Shown piece by piece: positions 12,178 through 24,137 of a stretch of DNA of 64,000 nucleotides. Origin of the DNA: Flaccisagitta enflata (taxonomy: Eukaryota > Chaetognatha > Sagittoidea > Aphragmophora); contig OZ231128.1 in NCBI GenBank assembly GCA_965153355.1, positions 9,796,001 through 9,860,000 on the forward strand. Direction: 5' to 3'. Under the pieces are notes generated by a model. That model worked only from the letters and a program-made list of their open reading frames with translations. It did not search any database and was not told where the DNA came from. The translations under genes were made by a program, and so were the position numbers. Numbering within the stretch: position 1 is the first letter of the stretch; each line of letters starts with the position of its first letter.

Positions 12178-12308
12178 CTTTTTCTTCTTCTTCGGGCTTG
12201 AATCTGAACCATCCTCCAACTCTGGCGCGATATTTGTTGGGGTCCGTTGTTTTGTAGATATGAAGCAATGAGCGGCGCACAACGCCCACCCACGAGCGAT
12301 CAAAGTCG
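12178..12308 (-). other. Possible internal exon, unknown product
   Basis: On the minus strand, a TTTTGTGTCAAAATGACAG acceptor-like sequence precedes an open stretch with mixed amino-acid use: DFDRSWVGVVRRSLLHIYK, then NKYRARVGGWFRFKPEEE. It ends at AAAAAG followed by GTCAGA, a weak donor. The composition looks coding, unlike the repeats around it. I do not recognise the family, and no partner exon was found. A competing frame (MTATLIARGW) spans the same bases, so this is weak. Confidence 0.3.
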
Positions 12309-12830
12309 CTGTCATTTTGACACAAAATCAAAATAAAGCAACCAAGTGACAAATAACAAATATGAGTTACCATAAGTGGATACAGTTTTCAGACCTGGCG
12401 TTTTGTTTTTTCGCCTCTTGGACCCGACTTACACTTAGGTAATAATAATGATAATGAATAATAATGGAGACACGAGTGTGCACTGTGCAGATGAATAAAG
12501 CGATATCCACCATGATGGAAGATGTATTACTTTTTATATCATTGCAATATCTCATACTAGAATTGACATGAACTCTAGATATTTGACATGCAAGGTTAAT
12601 GTCTATGCGAGATAAGGGAAAATCATGTCATTCTCAACTGTCCATCCTTAATGTACCACAATCAGAAATGAAAATGTAAACCCTTTTTTTTTTGGTCTGG
12701 GAATCACCATGAGAGACGCAAAATCATGCCTTATACAGAAGCTGCCTTATTAGTAGTATATTAGTATAAATATATATCATATAGATAACTACAAAATCTT
12801 CTATGGGACAGCAAGATGCATGACTCTCAG

Positions 12831-13089
12831 GGGGCGTTTCTAGTCAAAGACGACCGCGTTTTGAAAGGGCCACTCGGTCGCTCGCTATGTTTGTTCGCTC
12901 GCACCGCTCACTCCGCTCACTTGCTCCGCAGCGCTCTGCTTCGCTATGCTCACTTGCTTTGTTCATGGGCTCGCTCACTGACTTCGCTGACTCCCTCGTG
13001 GGACAGTTGAAATTCATGAATATGTGTTCATACCGTCATCCTGTTTCATGGGAACAAACGCGTTTTTGGCGCTCACTAGAAACACACCC
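12831..13089 (-). mobile_element. GAGTGAGC-core interspersed element, copy 3
   Basis: Left end GGGGCGTTTCTAGTC and right end CTCACTAGAAACACACCC. CGCTCACTCCGCTCAC-type middle and ATGAATATGTGTTCA core are the inverse complement of copies 1 and 2. Confidence 0.62.
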
Positions 13090-13092
13090 TTA

Positions 13093-15193
13093 GGCGAGGG
13101 CGCCTTAATAGCGGGTGCTCTGCCGCTGTATTACGACTGCCATACAAAGGTCGCCATCAAATGTACCTCCGCAAAGATGAGTTTTGTAGTAGAAAGTTTT
13201 TGGAAAAAAAGTCGTATTAGACTTTCATGGACTATTCCCCGAAGCGGGTTTTACGATCCATTGTATTAACCTTGTCTTCGAAAATAAAATTCATTCATTC
13301 AAATTTAAATCATATTTGCTGTAAATGAGTGAGATTTGCCACGGAAATTCTCCGTGTCCAGCTCGCTCTCCTCCGACGATCTAACTCGTGTCCGTTGGGC
13401 CTTTCTTGCCACACGTCTCAAAGGCGGACACGACGGTGACTATGTTTACGCCCACGAGTTTCAACTGGCACTGTCTATGAGCGTCTATCTGACTGACGAC
13501 TTGTGGTGAAAGAAAGTTGGCCGATTGGAAAATAGGAAGGCGATCGTCTCGTTTATTCCATAAAAATTTCAACAACTGAAGAGAGGGGGAAAAATGAAAG
13601 GGAAAGTGGGCGTTAATGGTGATCAGCAAACGCAAAAGATAACATGAAATCGAGATAGGACACAATAAAGGACAGAAACAGCACATGACAACATGTTCAT
13701 CTTCTTCAGAGCCCATGCCACCTGATAATACCTGCCCCTGCCCCGGCCCATCCCATTAAATCCATCCATATCATCCCCATAGTAAGCTGATCGGGCAAGC
13801 GATAAAACCATGTTAAATCCGGCGATAAAAATGCAAAAAGCAAAGACAAGAATAACAGACCGGAAGACAAGATAAAAACAACGTTAATAAAAGCAAAGAC
13901 GCGTCTATAAAACTTACTTTTAGGCCCACTGTTGGTTTCAACCCACAGTCTGTCGATGTCAAACTAACGTTAATTGTCCGTTCATAAGTTTATCTGCAAC
14001 AAAAAGATGAGAGATTATTGAAATTAGTGAATTACAAGGGCACATTCAATCAATCACGAAAATCAATCAATCACTTTAGGAAGCAATGCCGTAAATAAAT
14101 AAAACGATCAATCCAAAAGTGGATGACATGAAGACAAGCTATGTATGTTTGTCGTAATAAAAACAAATGGCACAAAATACAAAGGCGCAACCATATGGTT
14201 ACTATCTAGCGCTCATTATAAAAATGGCAAGAAACAAAAGACGCTGGCATTGAATAAAAGGAAGAAGAAAAGCCAAAAGCACGCAAAAGAAACAAAAGCA
14301 CACATACTTAATAAACGGACGGACATACATTTCTAACATTCTGCCCCATTTTTGGAATTTCTACGAATTTCAAAACTGACATCTAGTTTCAGTCGGGAAA
14401 CCCTACTAAAAACCGATACTACCTTCCTTAAAAAATTTACATAGACACAACCCCTCCTCTCCCCGTCACCGCTCTTACATCCCCACCCTAACTATCAACA
14501 GACGTATCGACTGCACGAATGATGATTTCCGTCCGGAAAGGATCCACCACCAGCAATTTTTCGACGATCAACCAATGACGCGGATGGAGACGAGGCGGCG
14601 ACGAGGAGGTTGAGGCGCCTGCTCTGGAAAAGTTAAAGGGGAAGGGGGAAGGGGAATGGGTTCCTTGGAGCACTCCAAGCCTGGGATTTGACTTGAGAGT
14701 GGAAAATAATAAGTGGGGCATACTACTAAAAACATGCCTGGGCATACTAAAGTATTCGTAATAATGACTAAAAAGACCATGTCTAAAAAAAACACAACAA
14801 AGTTTATATGTTCCAAGGAACCAAACAAAACAAGACAAAATAAATAAGTTACTAACTATACATAAAAACGAATCTGTAAGGTGAGAACAAATTAGTAAGT
14901 ATCATGGAACGACCACATCACCTGCGCCTTCTCCATTACAGAGACGAGCTGTTCACTCCGGGAGGCTCCAACATCTCGTCAACCAGGCGAAAGGCGACAG
15001 AATGATGTCGTCAACGTGCACCGTAGCAACGAAAGGCGCAGGTGGTGCAGCCGTCTGAGAATGTATCCTCCCGAGGTAAAGAAAAAGAAAGAGAAAGAAT
15101 AGGGGCAGATTGATTAGTAAAGTTCTTATCGTATACAGATTCAAATTTACCACAAAAACTCAACTTCAACCCTTCCTAAACCATGATACTTAC
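13093..15193. other. No secure gene; coding-like patches on minus strand
   Basis: Three minus-strand stretches look mildly coding but cannot be joined. At about 13720-13790 a Gly/Arg-rich text (MDGFNGMGRGRGRYYQ) follows TTGCCCGATCAG. At about 13380-13560 there is SANFLSPQVVSQIDAH. At about 14490-14690 Pro-rich text follows TCAAATCCCAG. Base composition is less AT-rich than in neighbouring repeat DNA. They could be exons of one diverged gene or the leader of an unrecognised retroelement. Confidence 0.3.
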
Positions 15194-15332
15194 GCGATGC
15201 TTTCGCCAGGCCCGGGCGGACGCTATTCCCACGCCCGGTAGCGCCCCGACCAGGCCGGCCTGTCCATCGATGGGATGAGGATGTGACAGTGGAAGACGAT
15301 CCTCAGCGAATGGAAGCGCGCTCCACGCCATG
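15194..15332 (-). other. Possible first exon with strong splice donor
   Basis: A minus-strand ATG at 15332 opens a 46-codon stretch (MAWSALPFAEESSSTVTSSS, then a basic Gly/Arg-rich part RPGRGATGRGNSVRPG). It ends, one base into a codon, at a GTAAGT donor at 15188-15193. GC content is much higher than in the flanks. The Ser/Arg/Gly-rich content could equally be a retroelement leader. No matching downstream exon was secured. Confidence 0.28.
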
Positions 15333-15429
15333 TTGCAAATTGGTAGCTAAATTGAACAGCACCTGACTACACATATTCATAATGTTTTCTGTCTTCCTTG
15401 CTACCACATGACCTTTTCATGTGCATACT

Positions 15430-15628
15430 TCTGATTGTTAAAAGACGCTAACGGTGACATTATTGACTCTCTAATTGGTCGTCCTATTACTAGGTCCCAC
15501 TTTGTAAAAAATTACCAAACTTATTCAAAAGCAAATATTCAAATAGTTGTGAGAGAGTGGGACCTAAAGTAATAGGACGATAATTAGAAGAGTCTGTCGT
15601 ATCACCGTTAGCGTCTTTAACAATCGGG
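15430..15628. repeat. Snap-back inverted duplication of LINE reverse-transcriptase DNA
   Basis: GATTGTTAAAAGACGCTAAC (from about 15435) through AATAGGTCCCACTT-like sequence on the plus strand is inverse to 15545-15628 (AGTGGGACCTAAAGT through CGTTAGCGTCTTTAACAATC). About 75 bp per arm with a roughly 40-bp spacer, all LINE sequence. The plus-strand arm has small deletions and changes. Confidence 0.75.
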
Positions 15629-15776
15629 GAAATTGTGCCACATAGAAAGTCGTATGGTATGTAAGAGTGAGACAAGAGAGCATTATAGAGTATGTGTAAA
15701 TAACAAAGGAGTTCAGGGCAGCCGAGAAAAATGTGCTCAGCCTTAACAAACGTACTCGCAGCTTTACTGGTTTTAA
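15480..15776 (-). pseudogene. LINE ORF2 fragment: start of reverse transcriptase
   Basis: The minus-strand frame reads SKAASTFVKAEHIFLGCPEL, then CGTISPIVKDANGD, then NYRPITLGPTLSQLFEYLL. The last is the conserved N-terminal reverse-transcriptase motif of non-LTR retrotransposons (SNYRPITL, then a Leu-rich helix). It breaks off after about 95 codons, before the catalytic YxDD motif, where the inverted duplication begins. Its upstream neighbour in the protein is the endonuclease part at 25967-27495. The two pieces adjoin when the 10.19 kb insertion and one TAA copy are removed. Confidence 0.8.
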
Positions 15777-17165
15777 TAGTCGGGGATCTTAGCGCCAAAA
15801 TCAAGGATGGCGTGCAAAAATTTTCAGCAAGCTCTAGAAATTTGCATACGGGACTATTTTTCATGCTGAAGACAGCCAATTCATCCGTTTTTCTAAATTT
15901 TTTTAGCACCCCTTCTAAAAATCGCTTTTTAGGCCATTTTTTTCACTACTTCAAAACGTCATAACGGGTAAACTGCTCAGGTTGGCTCAACAAAATTTTA
16001 CATGGTGAAATATGTGATATTTCTTTGGTTACATACCAAATTTCAGCTTAATTTGTTGAGTAGAAGTGGTGTTATTGAATTTTAAAGTCTAGATACCTTT
16101 TTTCAAAAAAATGCCATACTTTTGAAAAGGGCTATCCCTAGGCTAAATGGTTTAACTTCATGCCACAAGATTTTGCTTGCATGGCCAAATGTAAGTGATA
16201 AAAACCCATTGGTGCATGTCAAATTTAGCCATACCCACATAGTAGAAGTGAGATATAATTGTTCAAACAATATATTTTATAAAAACAACTATTAAAACAT
16301 TTTTTCCTCACAATGCCACAAACCTGAAATTTTATGATGAATAATATGATATTTTGAGTTAACACAAATTTGGAGTCTAAAAAATCAAAATAAAGTGGAG
16401 ATATTGCTACTTAAAAATTCAGTACCTACTGTTCCAAAGAAAATGCAAAATTTTGAAAAGGGCTATGCCTAGGCCAAACGATTTGGCCAATTGCCACAAA
16501 ATTTGACATGGTGATAAGCATTATTAATACTTAATTCCATGTCAAATCTGAGCTATTAAACCCTTATTAAAACAGAGTTATGAATTTTTAAAGATTTACT
16601 ATTACTTTTGGAAAAAAATTCAACAAAAATAGAAAAAGTACCATTATTTCTGAACTATAGTAGCTACGGAGATGAAATTTAATATGATGAATTGTGTGAT
16701 ATTTTTGACTCTACATGCCAATTTTTAGCTATCTAGCTCACACTGAGGCCTGATATATAGGCCTCATAGTCTAAAATCTTCCAGAGCCATTAAAATGACC
16801 ATTTTTTCAACTTTCTGCCTAAAACTACAGCTTGAAGTTTTCATCCACTGGTCCTTAATTGGGGATTTTCCTCTGACTGGATCTAATCTATCACTAACCA
16901 AAAAAAATTTGACATTGGTATCTAGAAAGGGTTGATATAGTTTCCGGGTCAGAGTGCAAAAATTTATTCCTGAAGGCTCTGATTTGGACTGTGTGCAGAC
17001 GATTTTAAGTCTATGAAGAATGTTTTTGAGATCTAGTGAAGTTGCTCTTCAAAGCAGGGACAGAGGTAACAGTCCAAAAGGCCTGATGATTAGTTGAAGA
17101 AGGAGAGGAGAGTAGGGCAATGTGGCCCTAGTGGTTGATGTCCTGTAGGGACACATGGGTGGACC
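15777..17165 (+). repeat. Left terminal inverted repeat (about 1.2-1.4 kb)
   Basis: Matches 24655-25966 inversely, strongest over the outer 1.1 kb and patchy beyond about 16880 (shared landmarks AACAGTCCAAAAGG and GACTGTGTGCAGAC/GACTATGTAGACTG). It is itself about five diverged units of 150-175 bp with landmarks GAAAAGGGCTATSCCTAGGC, GCCACAAAATTT, ACATGGTGA and GAATTTTAAAG (near 15946, 16119, 16286, 16440 and 16620). Confidence 0.75.
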
Positions 17166-17194
17166 TCCATACGTCCTGAGATATATGAGGCCTT

Positions 17195-17410
17195 GGCAAC
17201 AATTTTCCATGATATTCAATGGGAATTTTGCATTTTTTCAATATTTTGTCAATTCGCCATATTACTCAATGAGAATTTTACATTTTTCTTAGTTTTCCAT
17301 CAGTTTTCCATGTTATTCAATGGGAAACATGCATTTTTTTGCTTTTTTGTGAATTTTCCATGTTATTCAATGGGAAGTTTGCATTTTGTCCATCTCCCAT
17401 GTTGGTCTGA
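17195..17410 (+). repeat. 45-60 bp minisatellite (CCATGTTATTCAATGGGAA)
   Basis: Five imperfect units around TTTTCCATGTTATTCAATGG followed by GAATTTTGCATTTTT, near 17205, 17257, 17308, 17352 and 17395. Followed at 17490-17530 by the GGACACGGCCCTTGGGGTCG, CTGCCC end type of the minisatellite-bearing TIR elements. Confidence 0.75.
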
Positions 17411-17534
17411 TGGGAATTTGAGGCCTGAGAAGCTTTGGGGGACGATGGACGGACGTGATTGACAGACGATGGAAATTCGGCACCCTGTGTCCTCTAATAG
17501 GACACGGCCCTTGGGGTCGCTGCCCAAAAGGATT

Positions 17535-17798
17535 AATGGTCATTAGGTACTCTTGGAAATTTAGGTCATTATAGATAATCAAGTAATTATAGGTTATTAT
17601 AGGTAATCATAAGTATGTAGAGGTACTCATAGGTAATTTTAAGTCTGGTAATTATATGTATTTATGGGTATTGAACAGGTAGATGCAGGTAATAGGTAAT
17701 TGTAGTTAAATATAGCCACTTTTTATTACCTTTATTATCTTTATTACCTTAATTATCTTGATTACCCTTTTTACCACACAACTAAGGTTTTTTGACCT
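17535..17798 (+). mobile_element. 3' part of SE subfamily with TACC/GGTA array
   Basis: GGTAATCATAAGTATGTAGA-type words, then GGTATTGAACAGGTAGATGC, a TTATTACC array and the end CCACACAACTAAGG, then TTTTTTGACCTTGTT. The end matches the 3' end of the element at 62443-62907. An inverted second copy, split by a MITE, lies at about 19684-20945. Confidence 0.65.
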
Positions 17799-17799
17799 T

Positions 17800-18869
17800 G
17801 TTAAGCTGGAAATCAGGTCAAATAAGCCCAAATCATCCCTCTCAGACCCAAAATCACACCTCTTTGGCTTTAAATCAGCCCTCCTAGGCTTGTATTGAGC
17901 CATCTTTTGCCTGAAAAAAGCCCAGTTAAGTCTCAAATTTGCCCGTTAGCCTAAAAACTGACCGCAGGGAATATAATAAAAGGCAGGGGGGAGGGGAAAT
18001 CAAGAGCAACTCCATTGTATACACCCCTAAAAAAGAGACAAAATTTCTATGGCCTCAACTGTTGTTATTTACTGTCATTGAACACTAATTTATACCTTCT
18101 TCACATCTTGCTAACTTTGTTGTTGTTTAGGTTAGTTTTGTTCTCACTGTAATTACACATGACTATGGTGGATTGGATAAGATAAGACATCCACATTAAG
18201 AGCAGAAAAGCTGGTGTTTTTCAGTCAAGTATTGCAAATTTGTGTCAAAGAACATAATAGTCACAGTAAAACTTTGATCTTTGTTCCAGCAAAAGAATAT
18301 AACAATTCAGTTGATGAGTCACCAAGGGAAAATAAAAAAGTTCATATAAAGCTAACATTTCTGTCAAAGAATAAATTGAGTAGAGAAAAAAATGCATATT
18401 CTTTGCAGTTGTAGTTTTTAAAAGTTCACAGATTTTTTTAATCTCCAGGATTACAGGCATTGTATGAGGTGTTATAGTTTAAGCACAAATGATAAAAGTC
18501 TGTAGTGATAACTTGGAGACTAAGGTCATCAGCCGCCCTACTCCCATCACATAGCCACGGAATTGGAGGTAAATGATCAAACCTTCTTCAAGTCTTGACG
18601 TATCAATAAGTTTTCCAAGTAAAAAGAAATAAGTTGAAGGGACTATAAATTTGCATCCATTTTAGGCAGAATTCTGTTAGTGGTGGGTCCATAAGAGCGG
18701 AATTCAACTGTATTTCCTGAAACTACTGCAAAATAGCTTTAATTTAAGACCAATCTGCAGCACAATTCATTTAGAAATAAGAACAAAAAGGAAAAGCAAG
18801 TACTAATAATAATAGCGTTTTTTGCTGATCTTGATCAAGTTCAGTTCATCTGTCAAATTATCAATTTTT
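17800..18869. other. No gene; minisatellite remnant then AT-rich DNA
   Basis: 17800-17940 contains four or five CCTCTCAGACCCAAAATCA-type units. The rest has no recognised feature apart from AGGTCATCAGCCGCCC at about 18522, a fragment of the minisatellite-bearing TIR element end. Confidence 0.4.
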
Positions 18870-19150
18870 AGTCGCGTGCATGCAACCTTACACCTTGCCA
18901 TGTTGGTCGGTCAGTAGGTTGGTTGGTTGGTCACTAGGTTGGTCCATCACATATTCAAAATTATAACTTTTTAAGGTTTTTTGAGGTAATTAAAGGTACT
19001 CTAGGGTATTTCAGGGTACTTTAGGGTACTTTAGGGTACTTAAGTTTTCTTGGTACTTAAGGTACTTTAAGGTACTTCCAGATATTTTTGGGTACTTTTG
19101 GGTATTACTTAGTATTTTTGAGTATATTTGGGTATGTTTCAAAAGTTATA
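18870..19150 (+). mobile_element. SE family 5' part with decamer array
   Basis: AGTCGCGTGCATGCAACC start, GTCG/GTTG array to about 18950, then a TTTAGGGTAC decamer array at 18975-19150. The order equals the first two thirds of 62443-62907. No 3' end found. Confidence 0.65.
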
Positions 19151-19683
19151 AAGAAACTTTGTTTTTGACTTTAATTACCCCTTGCCTCTTTCAACCAGAA
19201 ATGAAGAAAAAGAAGTGAAGAAAAAGAAGTGGGTGAGAGTGGTAGTTCCAGCATGGGAGTGGAAGGAGGAGTGCAATTCTTGAATAGTTGCAAAAGTATT
19301 AGATGGTCAGCAGTATCTTTGGCCCCTACATGAGTGTTTGTGAATGTGTGATAGTAAGAGGGGCAGTGGCTCTAAAGCTTTTAGCTTCAAGTTGAGATTT
19401 GAGCCTTAAGCTGAGATAGGTACCTGGAAGCTGAGTTTTAAACCTGTTAGGGTCATATGGGTCTCCATTACTTTAGTGAAGCAGGTTTGGATGATCAATG
19501 GAAAACTCAATATGAGTATGTAAAGGTACTTATAGTAATTTGGTCTGGTAATTATTGTTATTTACGGGTAATTGTAGGTATTACCAGGTAGATGTAGCAA
19601 AAAAGGGGTGATTTTGGGTCTGAGAGGGATGATTCAGGTTTCTTCGACCTGATTTCCAGCCAAACATGGTCAACAAACCTTAG

Positions 19684-20945
19684 TTTCATGGTATCTAGGG
19701 TAATAAGAAGTGGCTATATTTTCCTACAATTACTTTTCACCTGCATCTACAGTGCGACTCATAAAAAAGGTTACAACATTCATTCTAATTTTACAGGGTT
19801 TAAATTCAACAAATCAAATTGTCATTTATGAGCATTTTAAAGAGCTGCAAAAAATGAACAATTTGCCACCAGTCCCATCGAATTTGATCAATTTGTTTGG
19901 ATTTTATGTTAAAATGAAGACAAATATCTCAAAACCTATGTGGGAAAACAACAGATTTTCTTTCACAGATTTATGAGGACAAATTTTACTAAAACTGTTG
20001 TAATTTCTAAACGGATTGAGCTAGTAACTCCAGAAACAGCTCAAATGACAGATTTTTTGAAGGGCTTTCTTCATGTCATGGATTTTGATAGGTTTTCACA
20101 TGAAATAACTTTTTATGAATGACAAAAGAAAGAATTTTTTTATCACACAAATATCAAAAATGACTGATCTTTTTCCCCCCACTATGATATCCATGTTTGA
20201 AAAGAAGCAAGTAAAAAGAATTGGTGACCATTTGAAAAGGAGAAAGTATAAAAAATTGGTGACCATTTGAAAGATTTTCAAAAGATCTTTCATTCTAGAC
20301 CAATCCCAGCCTCCTAGCTTCACTCGTTTGGAAATGACATTCAATTGAAGTTCATGGGTACATTTTGTGATAATGCTCCTTTTCAAACATGGAAATTGAT
20401 ACATTTCAGTCTTTCCTTTACTGTGTCTAAACAAATTGAGCTAGAAATGTGGGATTGGCGGCAAATGAAAGCTCTTTCAAATATCTTTCAATTGATCTAT
20501 GATTTTAATTGATTTCCTGTACTGCAAATGATGAAAATCAAATGAAAAAGGTCCCTTTTTTATATATTTTTGAAGAATTTACAGTTCAAACACAGATTCT
20601 GACACCATTATCTTCTTTTTATCATAAAATCTGAAATAATTGGTAAAAACTCGTGGGATTTGTGACATTGGCTTCATTTGATGATACTCTTTCCATTTCT
20701 CACAAAAAAAAACTATTGATAAGTCATTTTTGTCATGAGAAATATCTCATAGAATAGCTGTAACCTTTTTTATGGTTCGCAGTGTACCTGTTCAATACCT
20801 ATAAATACCTTTTAATTACTACATAGTTAAAATTACCCATAATAACCTATGATTACATGATTATCTATAATGACCTAGAATTACCTCAAATAACCTAATG
20901 ACCTTTACTCCCCTTTTGAATACCTATAATCACCTTTAAGAAGGC
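19684..20945 (-). mobile_element. Inverted SE subfamily copy split by a MITE
   Basis: Read on the minus strand: GGTATTGAACAGG then (MITE) then GATGCAGGTG, AATATAGCCACTT, AACTAAGGTTTGTTGACC, ATGTTTG. This is the same text as 17650-17798 on the plus strand. The uninterrupted plus-strand copy acts as the empty-site control for the MITE. Confidence 0.7.
19750..20784. mobile_element. MITE with CAGTGCGACTCATAAAAAAGG ends
   Basis: 1035 bp flanked by TA (19748-19749 and 20785-20786). Left CAGTGCGACTCATAAAAAAG and right (inverse) CACTGCGAACCATAAAAAAG. Interior carries three copies of the CGGATTGAGCTAGAAATG-type motif (about 20008, 20310 inverse, 20425). No transposase. Tc1/mariner-type by target and terminus. 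Confidence 0.8.
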
Positions 20946-21540
20946 CTATCGATGGTGAGATTTTTTTACAGGGAGACCTTGAGAGGGCCTATTATACTGC
21001 CCTAAAGCGGCAATGTCGTCACTTTGCTGACAGCCCGGGATAAACCTCGTCTTTCAGGTCGAGCCCTACTAGAAAATTTTTTTTTGATAAAAAGGTGTGT
21101 CACCCCTTTACTTAAAAGATGAAAAAATTTTCATACCCTTGTAGGGCTAGGGTCAATTTTTATTTTCTACTTTTTTGTTCTGTACACGTTGAGACTAAAA
21201 TCAGGAATTGTATTGCAATAATTGGTGTGACACAAGTAATGAAACCAACCCAGCCCACGATCCACTGCTTATTGACAATTTTTTCATGATTCATAAGTGG
21301 ACCGAACATAAAATGTTGGTGTAAAATTATCAGATGCTGAAATTTCTTCCTCCTAACAGTTCCTTATTAGCTCAAGTTTTTTTCTTCTTTTTCTTGATTT
21401 TTTCTTTCATCGGAGTACTTTTCATTTGATACTGGATATAAAGCAAGATTTTATTCATTGGAACAAATAAATTGATGGACGTGAATGCGCTTGGGCGTGA
21501 TAATGCGTCAGGACCAACGCCGATGCTAAGAGGTGTGTGA
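20946..21540. other. No gene seen
   Basis: Includes a small imperfect inverted pair, GAGCCCTACTAGAAAATTT at about 21060 and CCTTGTAGGGCTAGGGTC at about 21135-21155. No coding signal. Confidence 0.4.
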
Positions 21541-21836
<296 letters not shown>

Positions 21837-21839
21837 ATT

Positions 21840-22599
21840 AACATGAGACAGACAGATAGACAAAATTTTGACAACAGTCTGATGTTTTCTGATAAACTAA
21901 CACATCAATTGACGAAGCAAAAAGTTGCTGCTTCGATGTGATACTCAAGAGAACGATTGCAACAGGTGGGAGTATTGCAACGCATCTATGTGAATTGAAT
22001 CGCGCTAACGCAGAAACTGTGGGCAAGAAAAGCTATGCCTTGAACAACTGAAAATTGCCACAAAGGTAAAAAACAAGAATCGTTTGGACAATGGGGGTAT
22101 AAAGATGCAATGTTTGAAATATTCAAAATTGCTTTTACAAATGTTTATGTTCTCATTCAGGTCTTTCCCTGGGCCGAAATCTGTATCGGGTGAGTTATTC
22201 TTGCAAATTAGATATGATAAGAACTAAGACGTACCTTTTTTACAGCCTCATACACCAATAGAAAGTTGTCTCAACGTCTCTAATTTCTCTTCAATTTGAC
22301 TGTAGGTCTGCCGCTTAACCTGTTAGAAATACAGTTAAACCCGCTATAACTGGACCTAGATATAAAAACAAGTGGACATGGGAAGTCACAATATTGTTGG
22401 TGACGGGTGGCTCTAGGAAATCCAAGCGCCTCTCATGACTCCTCACACACGCACACACAATGGCAGCATAAAAATGCGTTGCTTGTATTTCTCTTCACGA
22501 CTGTGATTTTAATTGACAAATGGGACAATGGAATTAACGGTTAGACTCAACAGATGACTGACGGATGATTATGCCCATTATCTAGTTGCGTGTCTACCA
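21840..22599. other. No gene seen
   Basis: No recognised coding or repeat structure except CAGTTAAACCCGCTATAACT at about 22331, an orphan TIR-like end. Confidence 0.4.
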
Positions 22600-22789
22600 A
22601 TAAGGCTGACACACGGCTGGTGGTCGCATGCGTGTGGGCAGGGCTCATACGGAGGCCTGCATCTGAATGGGCAGGAGCAGAGGCCAAAGAACAAAATCAC
22701 AAAAAAAAAACAGGGCGTGACCAACCAATCAACCAACCAACCGACCGACCAACCAACGGACGGACAAAGTGAGTCGCGTGCGCGTGACT
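22600..22789 (-). mobile_element. SE family element, minus
   Basis: Minus-strand 5' hairpin AGTCACGCGCACGCGACT, GTCC/GTTG array, GGCCTCTGCTCCTGCCC box, CCTGCCCACACGCATGCGAC 3' arm and GCCGTGTGTCAGCCTTA end (eroded). Confidence 0.75.
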
Positions 22790-23158
22790 AAAAAAAGTTT
22801 TTTTTCCATGAGTCGTAATTAAGTAGTTTGGTTTTCAAACTTCTCTTGCCTTTCCAGGAACGCCATTGCAAACAATGACAATGAAAAGAAGAAAAGGGCA
22901 TTAAAGATCTGACTTCTGGCTGATTGCCCCTTGAATATCTCGTCGCGTACCCTAATTTCTATTATTCCTAAAAGTAGTTTTGGAATATTTATTTGTTAGT
23001 ATGAAATCATGATATTCAACGACAATGTTAAAGTGAAACACGTAGCTTGAAATTGTTGCCCTCTCAGGCTTGTTCGTGTTGAAGCCGTAACTGTAATTGT
23101 GGAGTCTGATGTTTAGGAAGACCCAAACACACGCGCACATGCACGCATGCACGCACGT

Positions 23159-23209
23159 ACACACACACACACACGCATACGCATGCACACACACACACAC
23201 ACACACACA

Positions 23210-23266
<57 letters not shown>

Positions 23267-23279
23267 ACACACACACACG
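23159..23279 (+). repeat. (CA)n microsatellite
   Basis: CA array with GCAT/GCGC interruptions on its left flank. Confidence 0.95.
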
Positions 23280-23436
23280 TTGCTTGATAAGTTTATCTCT
23301 CTCTGAACAGATAGATAGGTACTGAATTGATGTATAGTTGGGGTAGCCCGTGATTGGTTGATAGATAAATATAGATATATAGATAGATGGATAAACCTAC
23401 AGATTAGTAGAGGCTGTGATGCATCAGGATTATTGA

Positions 23437-23762
23437 GCAGTGTCCGTCGGTTGGTCACTCCGTTTGTCGGTTCATCATGTACGTCGAGTTTTGCGGTTTT
23501 ATGTCGCTGGACCAGCCTGAGTGCCTGAATGGTCTTTTATATCAGTGCTCCTGCCCACCCACAAGCCTTGTTTTAAATGACATGCCACATGACTCTATAA
23601 GCCACGGGGATTGGTCTGTCTGTCTGTTGGTTGGTTGGTTCATCGGTCAGTCTTGTCAGTTTTTGCATTTTTTGCATCGTCGGTCCTACTAAAGTGCTTG
23701 AATGTCCTGTCACATCACTGCCCCTGCCCACCCGCGACTATAATTGCTGTGTACCTGGCTGT
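23437..23762 (+). mobile_element. Two diverged SE copies in tandem
   Basis: First: GTCCGTCGGTTGGTC array, GTGCTCCTGCCCACCC, AAGCCTTGTTTT end at about 23577. Second: CCACATGACTCTATAAGCC, GTCT/GTTG array, CACTGCCCCTGCCCACCCGC, GACTATAATTGCTGTGTACC, TGGCTGTACTTATTTT end. Both have lost clear arms. Confidence 0.6.
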
Positions 23763-23764
23763 AC

Positions 23765-24135
23765 TTATTTTTTTTTATTGCTCCTCCAAGCCAGTGACCC
23801 AAGAAACCTACTTGAGGGTTTTTTGACGTACTTAATGTTCATGCTAATGTAAATGGGCACAGATTTGGAATCAGCTCAACCAGGGCCACTACCAAATTTT
23901 TAGCACATTTCCAGTATTCCTTTTTAGCAGGCCATCTTAAATGCCTAAATATGACCAAAGAACCTGTATTTTAATTTGGTCACCAATTGACTGACCAATA
24001 GACTGTCAGACTGACATAGCAAGTTCGAGCATTGCATTTATTCAACTAAAAACACTAGATTAGGGCCTGAGAAGCTGAGTGAGGACGTACAGACAGATAT
24101 AAAGATGGATGGACATACATGAACAGAAGGATATA
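23765..24135. other. No gene seen
   Basis: No feature recognised. Ends in short GATG/GACAGA words next to a MITE. Confidence 0.4.
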
Positions 24136-24137
24136 TA

